A stretch of 64,000 nt of DNA from Pseudomonas sp. (GCF_030684895.1 NZ_JAUXXP010000059.1:124001-188000); one strand, 5' to 3'. Positions 8,362-17,913 are shown, counted from the stretch's first letter. Numbers and translations are program-made. Notes: generated by a model from the sequence alone, not told the origin.

Positions 8362-10032
8362 ATGAGCATGCTTAAAGACCCGTCCAGCAAGTACCGCCCG
8401 TTCACCCAGATTGCCATCCCGGACCGCACCTGGCCGGACAAGATCATCGACAAGGCACCCATCTGGCTGTCCACCGACCTGCGCGATGGCAACCAGTCGC
8501 TGATCGAGCCGATGGATGCCGAGAAGAAGATGCGCTTCTTCAAGTGCCTGCTGGCCGTGGGCCTGAAGGAAATCGAAGTGGGTTTCCCCTCCGCCTCGCA
8601 GACCGATTTCGACTTCGTCCGCGAGCTGATCGAAGGCGGCCATATCCCGGATGACGTGACCATTCAGGTGCTGACCCAGGCCCGTGACGACCTGATCGAA
8701 CGCACCTTCGAGTCGCTGAAAGGCGCGAAAAAGGCCATCGTTCACTACTACAACGCCTGCGCGCCGAGCTTCCGCAAGATCGTCTTCAACCAGGACAAGG
8801 CCGGCGTCAAAGCTATCGCCGTGGCCGCCGGCCAAACCATCAAACGTCTGGCTGACGCCGCTCCGGAAACCCGCTGGGGCTTCGAGTATTCGCCGGAAGT
8901 GTTCAGCTCCACCGAGATCGATTTCGCCGTCGAGGTGTGCAACGCGGTGATTGAGGTGTTCCAGCCGACCCAGTCGAACAAGCTGATCCTCAACCTGCCA
9001 GCGACCATCGAGTGCGCCACGCCGAACAACTACGCCGACCAGATCGAGTGGTTCGGTCGGCATATCGACCAGCGCGACAGCGTGCTGCTCAGCGTGCACA
9101 CCCACAATGATCGCGGCACAGGCGTGGCTGCCTCCGAGCTGGCGGTGATGGCGGGCGCGGATCGCGTCGAAGGCTGCCTGTTCGGCAATGGCGAGCGCAC
9201 CGGCAACGTCTGCCTGGTGACCCTGGCGTTGAACCTCTACACCCAGGGCGTCGATCCGCAACTGGACTTCTCCGATATCGACACCGTGCGCAAGGTGGTC
9301 GAGGACTGCAACCAAATCCCGGTGCACCCGCGCCACCCGTATGTCGGCGACCTGGTGCATACCGCGTTCTCCGGCTCGCACCAGGATGCGATCCGCAAGG
9401 GCTTCGCCCAGCAGAAGGCCGACGCCTTGTGGGAAGTGCCCTATCTGCCAATCGACCCGGCCGATATTGGCCGCGATTACGAGGCGGTAATCCGCGTCAA
9501 CAGCCAGTCCGGCAAGGGCGGCATCACCTTCCTGCTCGAACAGGAATACGGCATCAACCTGCCACGGCGCATGCAGATCGAGTTCAGCCAGGTAGTGCAG
9601 AAGGAAACCGACCGCCTCGGTCTGGAAATGAGCGCCGCGCAGATCTACCAGCTGCTGGAGCGCGAGTACCTGCAGGCCACCACGCCCTACTCCCTGAAAG
9701 GCCACCGCCTGCAGGAAGAAAACGGCACCAGCGCGGTCGATGTAGAAGTCGTCAATGCCGGCGAAACCCAGCACTGGCGCGGAATTGGCAAAGGCCCGCT
9801 GGAAGCCCTGGTCGCCGGCCTGCCGGTGGCCGTGGAGATCATGGACTACAGCGAACACGCCATCGGCGCCGGCACCAATGCCAAGGCGGCGGCCTATATC
9901 GAACTGCGGGTTAACGGCGGCCGCGCGCTGCATGGCGTCGGCATCGATGAAAACCTGACTACCGCGAGCTTCCGCGCGCTGTTTAGCGCGCTGAATCGGG
10001 CCATCGGCCAGGCAGCGGAACAGGCGGCCTGA
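8362..10032 (+). CDS. leuA: 2-isopropylmalate synthase
   Basis: Condenses acetyl-CoA with 2-ketoisovalerate, the first committed step of leucine synthesis. 556 residues of the longer class ([12 protein letters not shown]) found in pseudomonads. The TIM-barrel catalytic part shows [24 protein letters not shown] and the metal site SVHTHNDRG, followed by the conserved GNGERTGN. The C-terminal ~130 residues form the LeuA allosteric domain for leucine feedback (GKGPLEALV and [20 protein letters not shown]). AAAGGA stands 8 bases before the ATG. A Leu-rich leader ORF upstream suggests leucine-responsive control. Confidence 0.97.
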   Translation: MSMLKDPSSKYRPFTQIAIPDRTWPDKIIDKAPIWLSTDLRDGNQSLIEPMDAEKKMRFFKCLLAVGLKEIEVGFPSASQTDFDFVRELIEGGHIPDDVTIQVLTQARDDLIERTFESLKGAKKAIVHYYNACAPSFRKIVFNQDKAGVKAIAVAAGQTIKRLADAAPETRWGFEYSPEVFSSTEIDFAVEVCNAVIEVFQPTQSNKLILNLPATIECATPNNYADQIEWFGRHIDQRDSVLLSVHTHNDRGTGVAASELAVMAGADRVEGCLFGNGERTGNVCLVTLALNLYTQGVDPQLDFSDIDTVRKVVEDCNQIPVHPRHPYVGDLVHTAFSGSHQDAIRKGFAQQKADALWEVPYLPIDPADIGRDYEAVIRVNSQSGKGGITFLLEQEYGINLPRRMQIEFSQVVQKETDRLGLEMSAAQIYQLLEREYLQATTPYSLKGHRLQEENGTSAVDVEVVNAGETQHWRGIGKGPLEALVAGLPVAVEIMDYSEHAIGAGTNAKAAAYIELRVNGGRALHGVGIDENLTTASFRALFSALNRAIGQAAEQAA

Positions 10033-10053
10033 TCAGTGCAGTAGCCGTCAGCG

Positions 10054-11121
10054 CTATACGGTTGACGGCTCACTCGCCAGGTAGCGCGCTGTGGCCTGCA
10101 AGGCCTGGCCGATATCCGGCCACTGCAGTTGATGGCGCTGCGCCAAGGCCTGAGTTGCGGCGGTGTTGAAACGAGTGGTCTGGATAAAATCCAGCGACTC
10201 GGCATCGGTACGCAGCAAACGCGGCACACCCGGAATCTTCAGCAACGCCCGTAGCAAAGGAATCGGTACATGCCGACTCGGTGCACTGACGCCTAGCGTG
10301 TGGGCCAATTGCTGCAGCATGCCCTGCAAATTGGGCGTCGCGGCATCCAGGGCGAGAATCTCCTGCCCGGCCTGCTGCTTATCAAAGGCCGCGGCCACGA
10401 TCAGCTCGGCGAGAAAATCCACACTGACCAGCGGCAGCCAATGTGCGGCTGAACCCGGAATCGCCCCGAGCAAACCGCCCGCCAGGTTACCGATCAGTCC
10501 CGCCAACGGCTGTGCTGGCAGAATATGCCCGCTGCGACTATGGCCGCACACAGTGGCCGGATGCACCACAGTCAGTGGCGACTGCAGCTCAGCCATACGC
10601 GCGCGCACACGGAAATGCGCCTCCAGCTTGCTGCCTTCATAGGCGCCGGTGCGTTGATAGACCTTGTCCCAGTCGGTGCGCTCGGGCTGCTGCAGATCAA
10701 TGCCGATGCGCTGTAGATGCCCATGATTGGCCAGCATAAAGCCGCCCACCATCAGCAGCCGGCTGCCTTGCTGCGCCGCCAGTTCAGCCACCGCCAACGC
10801 GCCTTCGACATTGACCCGACGCGCCTGTTCGGCAGCCAGCCCCCAGGCGAACTGCGCGCCCAGGTGAAACACCACAGCAGCCTGACGCACCTGCTCACGG
10901 GCAGCGGCATCCAACTCCAGCCCCGGCAAGCCCAGATCACCGCCAACCGCCGTGAGCAAATCGTCCCGCCCGCCCAACTGCTCGATCTGCTCGCGCAAAG
11001 CTGGCAGGCTGTGCGGTCGACGCATCAGCACGCTGACCGGGTGACCCTTGTGGGTGAGTAACGCCAGCAGATACTGACCGATAAAGCCGCTGCCGCCGGT
11101 GACAAAACATGGCTGATTCAT
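10054..11121 (-). CDS. NAD(P)-dependent SDR/epimerase-family oxidoreductase
   Basis: 355 residues of the extended short-chain dehydrogenase class. The Rossmann motif GGSGFIG is at residues ~9-15, and the catalytic pair is read as YEGSK (Y161, K165), a YxxxK motif. ATG at 11121 has AGGAGG seven bases before it. The substrate is unknown; the sequence resembles the nucleoside-diphosphate-sugar epimerase / dihydroflavonol reductase-like group. It is divergent from a MerR regulator, and the operator lies in its promoter, so it is probably that regulator's target. Confidence 0.85.
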   Translation of the reverse strand: MNQPCFVTGGSGFIGQYLLALLTHKGHPVSVLMRRPHSLPALREQIEQLGGRDDLLTAVGGDLGLPGLELDAAAREQVRQAAVVFHLGAQFAWGLAAEQARRVNVEGALAVAELAAQQGSRLLMVGGFMLANHGHLQRIGIDLQQPERTDWDKVYQRTGAYEGSKLEAHFRVRARMAELQSPLTVVHPATVCGHSRSGHILPAQPLAGLIGNLAGGLLGAIPGSAAHWLPLVSVDFLAELIVAAAFDKQQAGQEILALDAATPNLQGMLQQLAHTLGVSAPSRHVPIPLLRALLKIPGVPRLLRTDAESLDFIQTTRFNTAATQALAQRHQLQWPDIGQALQATARYLASEPSTV

Positions 11122-11161
11122 CGCCAATCCTCCTGAGTCGTTGATGACCCAAGCAGGCTAA

Positions 11162-11183
11162 ACTATCGAGCACACTCGACAGT
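11162..11183. promoter_or_regulatory. MerR-type operator between the SDR gene and the MerR regulator
   Basis: ACTATCGAG-CACA-CTCGACAGT is a 9-bp inverted repeat with one mismatch. On the minus strand CTTGACT overlaps one arm as a -35 element for the SDR gene, with the dyad centred in the spacer before an AT-rich -10 region, the layout by which MerR regulators activate long-spacer promoters. It also lies 14 bases before the regulator's own start, so autoregulation is likely. Confidence 0.75.
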
Positions 11184-11197
11184 CAAGCGGGATTTCC

Positions 11198-11584
11198 ATG
11201 CGTATTGGTGAACTGGAAAAACGCAGCGGCGCTAGCCGCCACACTCTTCGCTACTACGAAAGCCTGGGGCTGATCAGCGCCCTGCGGCGCGACAATAATT
11301 ACCGCGAATACAGCCCACAGACCTTGACCGACCTGGGCTTTATCCAACAGGCGCAGGGCATGGGTTTCTCCCTTGGCGAGATCGGCGAAATCCTCAAAGC
11401 GCGACGCGAGCAACAACTGGACTGCGCCCAGGGCGCGGCACTGGTCAGCCGCAAACTGATTGAAGTAGAGCAAAAGATTGCCGACCTGCAGCAGCTGCGC
11501 GACTTTCTGCGCAGCGAGAAGCTGCGCCTGGAGGCCAGCGCGGCCGAACAAGCGGCCATACACATGGCCATGGCGACGCGCTGA
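11198..11584 (+). CDS. MerR-family transcriptional regulator
   Basis: 128 residues. The N-terminal winged helix starts immediately (MRIGELEKRSGASRHTLRYY) with the wing region LISALRRDNNYREYS, followed by a long coiled coil (~75-110) for dimerisation. The C-terminus is short and lacks paired metal-binding cysteines (a single Cys near residue 76), so a metal or redox sensor is unlikely; a small-molecule or aldehyde-type responder without a separate ligand domain fits better. It is divergent from the SDR gene with a shared operator. Confidence 0.9.
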   Translation: MRIGELEKRSGASRHTLRYYESLGLISALRRDNNYREYSPQTLTDLGFIQQAQGMGFSLGEIGEILKARREQQLDCAQGAALVSRKLIEVEQKIADLQQLRDFLRSEKLRLEASAAEQAAIHMAMATR

Positions 11585-11669
11585 ATCGGCTCGGTTATTA
11601 GACCAAGTGCACGGCGATCATTCGGACAACATCTACACTGCAAAAAATCGATCGCAGGAGCATCTGACC

Positions 11670-12425
11670 ATGCGTTCACTGACACACTGGATGTGCGCCC
11701 TCACCCTGCCACTGCTGTTCGCCTGCAGCGCAAATAGTCTGGCGGCCACCGTGGTCATGGCTTTCGGTGAAAAGATTCCGCCCTTCTGCTTTCCGGAAAG
11801 CGACAGCGGTATCGAGCTGGAAGTGATTGGCGAAGCCCTGGCGTTTCGCGGCCACACACTCGAACCCCGCTACTTTCCCCTGGCCCGCGTGCCCTTGGCG
11901 TTTCGCAGAGGTGAAGTAGATGCAGCCATGACCGACCTGGGCCAGGACCTTGCTGCGGCCGGTGGCCACTACGGCAACCCGGCGGTGATCTACTCCAACG
12001 TGTTTGTTAGCCTGCAAGGCCGGCGCTTCGACATCCAGAAGCCCGAGGACATCAAGGGCCTTAGCATCGTGGCCTTCCAGGGCGCGGCCCAGCGCTATCC
12101 CGAATGGTTGGCCGCCAGCCAGAAAGATGGCCTGTACTTCGAGCAGAACAACCAGGAGCTGCAGGTGCTGGGCTTGAACAAGGGCCGCTACGATCTGGTG
12201 CTGAGTGATCGCAGCATCTATCGCTACTTTGAACTGCTGCTCGAACGCACCACCCTGTTCAAGGCCAAAACCATCGCCATGCATCAGTTTGTCGAGGAAG
12301 ACCCGCAGAACTACCGACCGGTATTTCGCGACCCGCAGATCCGCGACGATTTCAATGCGGGTCTTGCTCAGCTCAAGGCCAGCGGGCGCTATCAGGCGAT
12401 CTACGACCACTACCTAAAGCAGTAA
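11670..12425 (+). CDS. Periplasmic solute-binding protein (SBP_bac_3 / amino-acid type)
   Basis: 251 residues with a signal peptide (MRSLTHWMCALTLPLLFACS, cleavage near SLAA). The body follows the family-3 binding protein pattern: ELEVIGEALAFRGHTLEPRY, then RVPLAFRRGEVDAAM and GLNKGRYDLVLSDRS. No permease or ATPase gene is adjacent, so it may serve a distant transporter or act as an orphan sensor-type domain; such orphan copies are common in Pseudomonas. GCAGGAG is well placed before ATG 11670. The Cys in LLFACS is not followed by a convincing lipobox context, so a lipoprotein is possible but not favoured. Confidence 0.82.
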   Translation: MRSLTHWMCALTLPLLFACSANSLAATVVMAFGEKIPPFCFPESDSGIELEVIGEALAFRGHTLEPRYFPLARVPLAFRRGEVDAAMTDLGQDLAAAGGHYGNPAVIYSNVFVSLQGRRFDIQKPEDIKGLSIVAFQGAAQRYPEWLAASQKDGLYFEQNNQELQVLGLNKGRYDLVLSDRSIYRYFELLLERTTLFKAKTIAMHQFVEEDPQNYRPVFRDPQIRDDFNAGLAQLKASGRYQAIYDHYLKQ

Positions 12426-12435
12426 CGGTCGTCCA

Positions 12436-13230
12436 TCAGTCAGCCAGGGTAAAAGCATCCGCATCGCGATAAGCCGGGAACCGCTCACGGTAAGCGGCCA
12501 ACTCCGAGGCATTGAGGGTTACCCGAAATACGCCACCCGCCGCCCCAGGCTCCAGCAGCGCCTCGCCCTGAAAATCCAGCACCTGACTATCGCCGCTATA
12601 GGCGTTGCCCTTGCCGTCCTCGCCGATGCGGTTAACCGCCGCGACATAGCAGAGGTTTTCGATGGCCCGTGCTGGCAACAGGCGATTCCAGTGATTGCGC
12701 CGCGCGGCTGGCCAGTTGGCGGTGTAGAGCAACAGGTCGGTGCTCTGTGGGTCGCGACTCCATACCGGGAAACGCAGGTCGTAGCAGATCAGCGGACGCA
12801 CCTGCCAGCCTTTGACCTCCAGCAGCACCTGCTCAGTGCCTGCGCTGTAGTGCTTGTGCTCGCCGGCCATGCGGAACAGATGGCGCTTGTCATAGTGCGC
12901 GATGGAACCATCCGGGCGCGCCCAGAGTAGACGGTTGCGATAAGAACCATTGGCGGCCTGGATAATCAGGCTGCCGGTGACCACCGCCTGCAACGTCTGC
13001 GCCTGCTCACGCAGCCACTGGCTGGTGGGGCCATCTTCGGGCTCGGCCAGGGCGGCGGAGTCCATGGAAAAACCGGTACTGAACATCTCCGGCAGCAGGA
13101 TCAGGTCTGCACCGCGCGCCTGCTCGAGTAGGGATGCGAAATGCGCGCGATTGGCGGCCGCGTCCTGCCAGACCAGGGTGGTCTGGATCAGGGCCAGCTC
13201 GAGGTCGGGCAATAGACTTAGATCGCGCAT
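12436..13230 (-). CDS. Carbon-nitrogen hydrolase, omega-amidase (YafV-like)
   Basis: 264 residues of the nitrilase superfamily with the catalytic triad E48 (LLPEMF), K115 (YDKRHLF) and C149 (ICYDLRFPVW). The sequence around the Cys matches the omega-amidase branch, which hydrolyses alpha-ketoglutaramate and alpha-ketosuccinamate to the keto acid plus ammonia. Its start lies inside the end of the aminotransferase gene (13-base overlap), so the two are translationally coupled. That pairing fits glutamine-dependent transamination of a methionine-derived keto acid followed by removal of the ketoglutaramate product. Confidence 0.88.
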   Translation of the reverse strand: MRDLSLLPDLELALIQTTLVWQDAAANRAHFASLLEQARGADLILLPEMFSTGFSMDSAALAEPEDGPTSQWLREQAQTLQAVVTGSLIIQAANGSYRNRLLWARPDGSIAHYDKRHLFRMAGEHKHYSAGTEQVLLEVKGWQVRPLICYDLRFPVWSRDPQSTDLLLYTANWPAARRNHWNRLLPARAIENLCYVAAVNRIGEDGKGNAYSGDSQVLDFQGEALLEPGAAGGVFRVTLNASELAAYRERFPAYRDADAFTLAD

Positions 13231-14366
13231 AGTTTGTCCGCCGCCTGGCGCAGGGTTTCTTCACGCTTGGCAAAGCAGAAGCGCACCAGGCGCAGATCCT
13301 TGGGTGGTGTCTGGTAGAACACCGACACCGGAATGGCCGCCACGCCGTGCTCGCGGGTCAGCCATTCGGCCATGGCCACATCATTCAGATCGTTGCGAAT
13401 GGCCGTGCAATCGACCAGCTGGAAATAAGTGCCCGCAGCACGGGTAAAGCTAAAGCGCGAGCCGGCCAGCAGGTCGCAGAACAGATCGCGCTTGGCCTGG
13501 TAGAACGCTGGCAGCTCCTCGACGTGCTCGGGATGCTCGGCCATATAGTCGGCCAACGCCCACTGCAGCGGCGTCACGCCGCAGAAGCTGACGTACTGAT
13601 GGACCTTGCGCAGCTCGGCTGAGAGCGCCGGCGGCGCCACCACATAACCGGTCTTCCAGCCGGTGACGTGGTAGGTCTTGCCAAACGAGCTGACCACAAA
13701 AGCGCGCTGATACAACTCGTCATGGGCGAGGATGCTGGCGTGCTGGACGCCATCGAATACCAGATGCTCGTAGACCTCATCGCTGATCAGGTAGATATCA
13801 CGCTCGCGGATCAACGCCGCCAACTGGTCCAGCTCAGCGCGGGAGATCAGCGCGCCGCTGGGGTTGTGCGGGCTGTTGAGGATGATCAGGCGAGTCTTGT
13901 CGCTGAGCGCATCCTGCAGGCGCTGCCAGTCGATGGCGAAACCCGGCAAGGCCAGCGGCACATGCACACAGCGCCCACCGGCCAGCTCCACTGAAGGCTC
14001 ATAGCTGTCGTAGCTGGGATCGAAGACGATCACTTCGTCGCCCGGCTGAATCAGCGCCTGCACTGCACAGAAGATCGCCTGGGTCGCCCCTGGGGTGATG
14101 GTGATCTCGCTGTCGACGCTGACCGCACGCCCATAGCTGCGGGCGATCTTCGCCGCCACCTGCTCACGCAGCGCTGGCAAGCCAGTCATCGGCGCGTACT
14201 GGTTATGCCCGGCGGCAATATGCCGGCCGACCGCATCACGCAATGCCTGCGGACCATCGAAATCCGGGAAGCCCTGGGACAGATTTAAAGCACCTGCTTC
14301 CATAGCCAGCTGCGACATGCGGGTAAAGATGGTGGTGCCGACATTCGGCAACTTGCTGATGATCAT
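13218..14366 (-). CDS. Methionine/glutamine aminotransferase (class I/II, YbdL-like)
   Basis: 382 residues; PLP enzyme of fold type I. Visible signatures: NLSQGFPDF, TPGATQAIFC, NSPHNPSG (N168), SDEVYEH (D196, Y199) and the PLP lysine K230 in SSFGKTYHVTGWK. These fit the methionine aminotransferase YbdL, which uses methionine, Phe and Gln as donors. ATG 14366 (MIISKLPNVGTTIF) is chosen; a longer frame exists but lacks family similarity. It forms a two-gene operon with the omega-amidase. Confidence 0.9.
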   Translation of the reverse strand: MIISKLPNVGTTIFTRMSQLAMEAGALNLSQGFPDFDGPQALRDAVGRHIAAGHNQYAPMTGLPALREQVAAKIARSYGRAVSVDSEITITPGATQAIFCAVQALIQPGDEVIVFDPSYDSYEPSVELAGGRCVHVPLALPGFAIDWQRLQDALSDKTRLIILNSPHNPSGALISRAELDQLAALIRERDIYLISDEVYEHLVFDGVQHASILAHDELYQRAFVVSSFGKTYHVTGWKTGYVVAPPALSAELRKVHQYVSFCGVTPLQWALADYMAEHPEHVEELPAFYQAKRDLFCDLLAGSRFSFTRAAGTYFQLVDCTAIRNDLNDVAMAEWLTREHGVAAIPVSVFYQTPPKDLRLVRFCFAKREETLRQAADKLCAI

Positions 14367-14442
14367 CGAGGCAATATTCCTGGGCCAAGCGCCGGACTTG
14401 AACGCTATTGATGGCGCAGAATAGCCCAACACCCAGAAACGC

Positions 14443-14466
14443 AAAAGGCACCCGAAGGTGCCTTTA
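14443..14466 (-). terminator. Rho-independent terminator after der
   Basis: On the minus strand AAAGGCACC-TTCG-GGTGCCTTTT forms a 9-bp stem with a stable TTCG loop ending in a T tract, 21 bases past the der stop. The A-rich other side makes it potentially bidirectional. Confidence 0.88.
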
Positions 14467-14486
14467 TAGAGCGTTTAAACCCAAGC

Positions 14487-15959
14487 TTAGCGCTTGTCTT
14501 TGCGCTTCTTCTCGGCCTTCTTGTGGTGGCTCATCAGACGACGCTTCTTGTTCACCTGACGATCGGTGAGGGTATTTTTGTTGCCCTCATACGGGTTATC
14601 GCCCCCCTTGAACTCGATACGGATCGGCGTACCAACCAGTTTGAGCACACGGCGGTAAGTGTTTTCCAAGTAACGGATATAGGACTTGGGCACCGCCTCG
14701 ACCTGGTTGCCGTGAATCACGATCAGCGGCGGGTTAGCGCCACCCAGGTGGGCATAGCGCAACTTGATGCGGCGATTGTTGACCATGGGCGGCGCGTGAT
14801 CGCTGACGGCGTCTTCAAGAATCGTAGTCAGACGGTTGGTCGGCCAGCGGGTAATCGCCGACTTGAACGAAGCCTGCACCGACTTGTACAGGTTGCCCAC
14901 GCCGGTGCCGTGCAGTGCCGAGATAAAGTGAATATCGGCGAAGTCGACGAAGAACAGTCGACGTTGCAGCTCGACCTTCACGTAATCGCGTTCGCTTGGC
15001 TCCATGCCGTCCCATTTGTTCAGAGCGATTACCAGCGCGCGGCCGCTTTCCAATACGAAGCCAAGCAGGTTTAGGTCATGGTCAACCACGCCTTCGCGAG
15101 CGTCCATAACGAACACCACGACGTTGGAGTCCTGGATCGCCTGCAGGGTTTTCACCACCGAGAACTTTTCCACCGCCTCGAAGATCTTGCCGCGGCGACG
15201 CACGCCGGCGGTGTCAATCAGGGTGTACTTCTCGTCATCGCGCTCGAACGGGATGTAGATGCTGTCGCGGGTGGTGCCGGCCTGGTCATAGACGATAACC
15301 CGCTCTTCGCCGAGCATGCGGTTGACCAAGGTCGACTTGCCGACGTTAGGTCGGCCGATGATCGCCAGCTTGATCCCGTCTTTCTCGCTCGGACCGGGAA
15401 TGCGCTTGGCTTCCTGACCTTCGAGAACAATTTCCTCTTCCTCGCCCTCTTCCGGCTCGGTGGCATCCTTGGGGAAGGAGCCGAGCACGGCTTCAAGCAT
15501 CTGGGTGATGCCACGACCGTGAGCACCGGCAATCGCCAGGGACTCGCCCATGCCCATGCTGGAGAACTCAGCGCGGGCCAAGTCGGCGTCGATGTTGTCG
15601 ACCTTGTTGATCACCAGGAAGCTGCGTTTGTTACGCCGACGCAGGTGCTCGCCGATCATCTGATCGGAAGCAGACAACCCGGCGCGCGCATCCACCAGAA
15701 ACAACACCGCATCGGCTTCTTCGATGGCCTGCAGCGACTGCTCGGCCATTTTCGCGTCAATGCCTTCCTCGTCACCGGAAATACCCCCGGTGTCGATGAC
15801 GATATAGGTTCGCCCCTGCCACTTGGCCTCGCCGTACTGGCGATCACGGGTCAGACCAGACAGGTCGCCGACAATCGCGTCACGGGACTTGGTCAAGCGG
15901 TTAAACAGGGTGGACTTGCCAACGTTCGGGCGGCCCACCAGGGCAATTACGGGAACCAT
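14487..15959 (-). CDS. der: Ribosome-biogenesis GTPase Der (EngA)
   Basis: 490 residues, two tandem Era-like GTPase domains and a C-terminal KH-like domain. The first P-loop (GRPNVGKST) is at residues 9-17 and the second after ~200 residues ([17 protein letters not shown]), with DTAG-type switch motifs and NKxD (NKVD, NKWD) in both. It acts in maturation of the 50S subunit. An acidic linker ([11 protein letters not shown]) separates the domains. ATG 15959 ([11 protein letters not shown]) with GGAG before it is preferred over an upstream in-frame start. The highly basic tail ([11 protein letters not shown]) is typical. Confidence 0.97.
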   Translation of the reverse strand: MVPVIALVGRPNVGKSTLFNRLTKSRDAIVGDLSGLTRDRQYGEAKWQGRTYIVIDTGGISGDEEGIDAKMAEQSLQAIEEADAVLFLVDARAGLSASDQMIGEHLRRRNKRSFLVINKVDNIDADLARAEFSSMGMGESLAIAGAHGRGITQMLEAVLGSFPKDATEPEEGEEEEIVLEGQEAKRIPGPSEKDGIKLAIIGRPNVGKSTLVNRMLGEERVIVYDQAGTTRDSIYIPFERDDEKYTLIDTAGVRRRGKIFEAVEKFSVVKTLQAIQDSNVVVFVMDAREGVVDHDLNLLGFVLESGRALVIALNKWDGMEPSERDYVKVELQRRLFFVDFADIHFISALHGTGVGNLYKSVQASFKSAITRWPTNRLTTILEDAVSDHAPPMVNNRRIKLRYAHLGGANPPLIVIHGNQVEAVPKSYIRYLENTYRRVLKLVGTPIRIEFKGGDNPYEGNKNTLTDRQVNKKRRLMSHHKKAEKKRKDKR

Positions 15960-15984
15960 TAGGCTCTCCACTTCGTTATTTCAG

Positions 15985-16015
15985 AAAATACAAAAGCCGC
16001 TGCAGGGGCAGCGGC
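15985..16015 (-). terminator. Rho-independent terminator downstream of bamB
   Basis: On the minus strand GCCGCTGC-CCCT-GCAGCGGC (16015-15996) is a perfect 8-bp stem followed by TTTTGTATTTT, just before the der start region. It should separate the hisS-yfgM-bamB transcript from der. Confidence 0.85.
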
Positions 16016-16031
16016 CGGAATTCATTGCGCT

Positions 16032-16070
16032 GGCTATGCTGCACAGCCCTGAGTGCTGTGCAGCATAGCC
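16032..16070. repeat. Perfect 15-bp inverted repeat between bamB and der
   Basis: GGCTATGCTGCACAG (16032-16046) and CTGTGCAGCATAGCC (16056-16070) pair perfectly around a 9-base loop. No T tract follows on either strand. It lies 18 bases after the bamB stop and next to the terminator at 15985-16015. Confidence 0.85.
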
Positions 16071-16087
16071 AAAGCGTCAGCAGGCGA

Positions 16088-17227
16088 TCACTTGATGGTC
16101 AGGGCCACCAGATTACCGCCGTTGCCGTAGGCATACAGCCAATCACCCACGACCAGCGGACGGGCACGCAGTCCGTCGCTGTCGATACGCGTGCGACCGA
16201 CGAAGCGACCATCCACCTGGCTGACCAAGTGCAGGTAGCCTTCGAGGTCACCAAACGCGATATAGCTGGAGAACACTTCAGGAGCCGACAACTGGCGACG
16301 AGCCAGAGCATCGTTGCTCCACAAGGCCGAAGCCGAACGCTCGTCGATACCTTCAACGGTACCGCTGGCCAGGCTTACGTAAACACTGCCGTAACCCTGG
16401 GCCACACCGACCGAACTGGACGCTTCACGCTGCCAGAGGATACGCCCGCTTTCCAGATCCAGCGCGGCAACGCGGCCCTGGTAGCTGACGGCGTAGAGGG
16501 TGCCTGCCGAAAGCAGCAGGCCGCCGTCGATATCGACCACGCGATCCAGCTCGGAACGGCCCTGTGGAATAGCCACACGCTGTTCCCAGACCGGAATACC
16601 GCGCTGAGCATCCAGCGCAATCACCTTGCCGGTGGACAGGCCGGCAATCGCCAGGCGGTTGGTCAGTACCGGGCTGCCAGTGCCGCGCAGGGTCAGTACC
16701 GCCGGGGTATTTTCAAAGATCCAGCGCTGCTCGCCGGTGTTTATGTCCAGAGCGATCAGGCGGTCATCCTGAGTCTGTACCAGCACCACATCGCCGTTCA
16801 GCGCAGGCGGAGCCAGCACTTCACTGGTCACGCGGGCGCGCCACTTTTCTTCACCGTTAGCGGTGTCGAGCGCGACGATCTCGCCTTTCAGCGTGCCAAC
16901 CACCACCAGACCATAACCAGCGGCAACTGCGCCGGAAACCGGCAGTTCCAGGTCAGCTTTCCAGATGACCTTACCGGTCATACGGTCCATGGCTACGACC
17001 AGACCTTCGACGTCGGCAGCATAGATCTGCTCACCATCAATCGCCGGTACCAGCATGTTAAAGGACTCGCCCTGGCCGTCGCCAATCGAGCGACTCCATT
17101 GTTTCTGCAGACTGACTTCTTCCTCGAACTTGGGCAGATCAGCCGGTGGCAGTTCCTTCTTGCTATTGCTGCTGCAACCTACGGCCAGAACGGCCAGGGC
17201 CAGCAGTGCGGCATTCTTCCAGCGCAT
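16088..17227 (-). CDS. bamB: Outer-membrane assembly lipoprotein BamB
   Basis: 379 residues. The lipoprotein signal MRWKNAALLALAVLAVGC puts the lipidated Cys at position 18, followed by a beta-propeller of PQQ-like repeats (GLVVAMDRMTGKVIWKADLE, GEIVALDTANGEEKWRA, RVAALDLESGRILWQRE). BamB scaffolds the BAM complex that folds outer-membrane proteins. ATG 17227 gives a normal signal peptide; in-frame ATG 17239 is also possible and would overlap the preceding gene's stop. Same operon as hisS and yfgM. Confidence 0.95.
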   Translation of the reverse strand: MRWKNAALLALAVLAVGCSSNSKKELPPADLPKFEEEVSLQKQWSRSIGDGQGESFNMLVPAIDGEQIYAADVEGLVVAMDRMTGKVIWKADLELPVSGAVAAGYGLVVVGTLKGEIVALDTANGEEKWRARVTSEVLAPPALNGDVVLVQTQDDRLIALDINTGEQRWIFENTPAVLTLRGTGSPVLTNRLAIAGLSTGKVIALDAQRGIPVWEQRVAIPQGRSELDRVVDIDGGLLLSAGTLYAVSYQGRVAALDLESGRILWQREASSSVGVAQGYGSVYVSLASGTVEGIDERSASALWSNDALARRQLSAPEVFSSYIAFGDLEGYLHLVSQVDGRFVGRTRIDSDGLRARPLVVGDWLYAYGNGGNLVALTIK

Positions 17228-17231
17228 CACG

Positions 17232-17876
17232 TCACGCATCCCCTTTTGCCAGATCATCCAGCTTCATTTGCAGACCACCGACAGCGGCATCTTCAGACAA
17301 CGCAGCCTTGGCTTTTTCGTAGGCGGCATGCGCATCGTCGGCACGGCCGAGTTGCACCAGCAGGTCACCCTTGAGTTCTTCACGGCTGGCGGCAAAGGCC
17401 GGTGCAACCTTGGCATCCAGCAATTTCAGGGCATCTTCGGCCTTGTCCTGCGCAGCGAGCACGCGCGCCAGGCGCTGACGGGCCAGCTCAGCCAGGCTGT
17501 CATCAGCCGGCTTGTCGACAATCGCCTGCAGTTCGCTGGCCGCGTCATCCAACTTGCCTGCTTCAACCGCGACCTTGGCGACAAACAGACTGCCGTACTG
17601 GGCGTAATGAGTGCCGGAAAAATCTTTTTTCAGCGTATTGGCCAGCTCGGCGACCTTGCCGGCGTCAGGCTTGCCGCTTGGGTCCAGCGCAGCTTCGAGC
17701 AATTGCTGATACACCAGCGAAGCACCCTGGGACTGATTAGCCTGGTACTTCTGCCAGCCCTGCCAGCCAAACACCACCACCAACGCCAGCACAACACCGG
17801 TCAGTAATGGCATGCCATTGCGCTGCCACCAGTCCTTGATTACTGCCAGTTCTTCATCATCAGTACGCGAAACCAC
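17232..17876 (-). CDS. yfgM: YfgM-like inner-membrane TPR protein
   Basis: 214 residues starting with GTG at 17876, seven bases after TAGGAG; any upstream start would run into hisS. A short cytoplasmic N-terminus (DDEELAVIKDWWQRNG) is followed by one membrane helix (~residues 20-40, LLTGVVLALVVVFGWQGW) and a periplasmic region of helical TPR-like repeats. YfgM interacts with the Sec translocon and periplasmic chaperones in E. coli. It sits between hisS and bamB, the canonical order, and ends 4 bases before the bamB start. Confidence 0.9.
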   Translation of the reverse strand: MVSRTDDEELAVIKDWWQRNGMPLLTGVVLALVVVFGWQGWQKYQANQSQGASLVYQQLLEAALDPSGKPDAGKVAELANTLKKDFSGTHYAQYGSLFVAKVAVEAGKLDDAASELQAIVDKPADDSLAELARQRLARVLAAQDKAEDALKLLDAKVAPAFAASREELKGDLLVQLGRADDAHAAYEKAKAALSEDAAVGGLQMKLDDLAKGDA

Positions 17877-17913
17877 CCCAACACTCCTATTCGCTAAATC
17901 ACTTAACAGACGC

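Noticed and set aside
8305..9933. 542-codon open frame on the strand opposite leuA
   Set aside because: Shadow of the high-G+C leuA codons: His/Val/Gly-rich with no domain, and leuA is certain.
16025..17374. 449-codon open frame opposite bamB
   Set aside because: Low similarity to anything and begins in the hairpin region; bamB explains the sequence.
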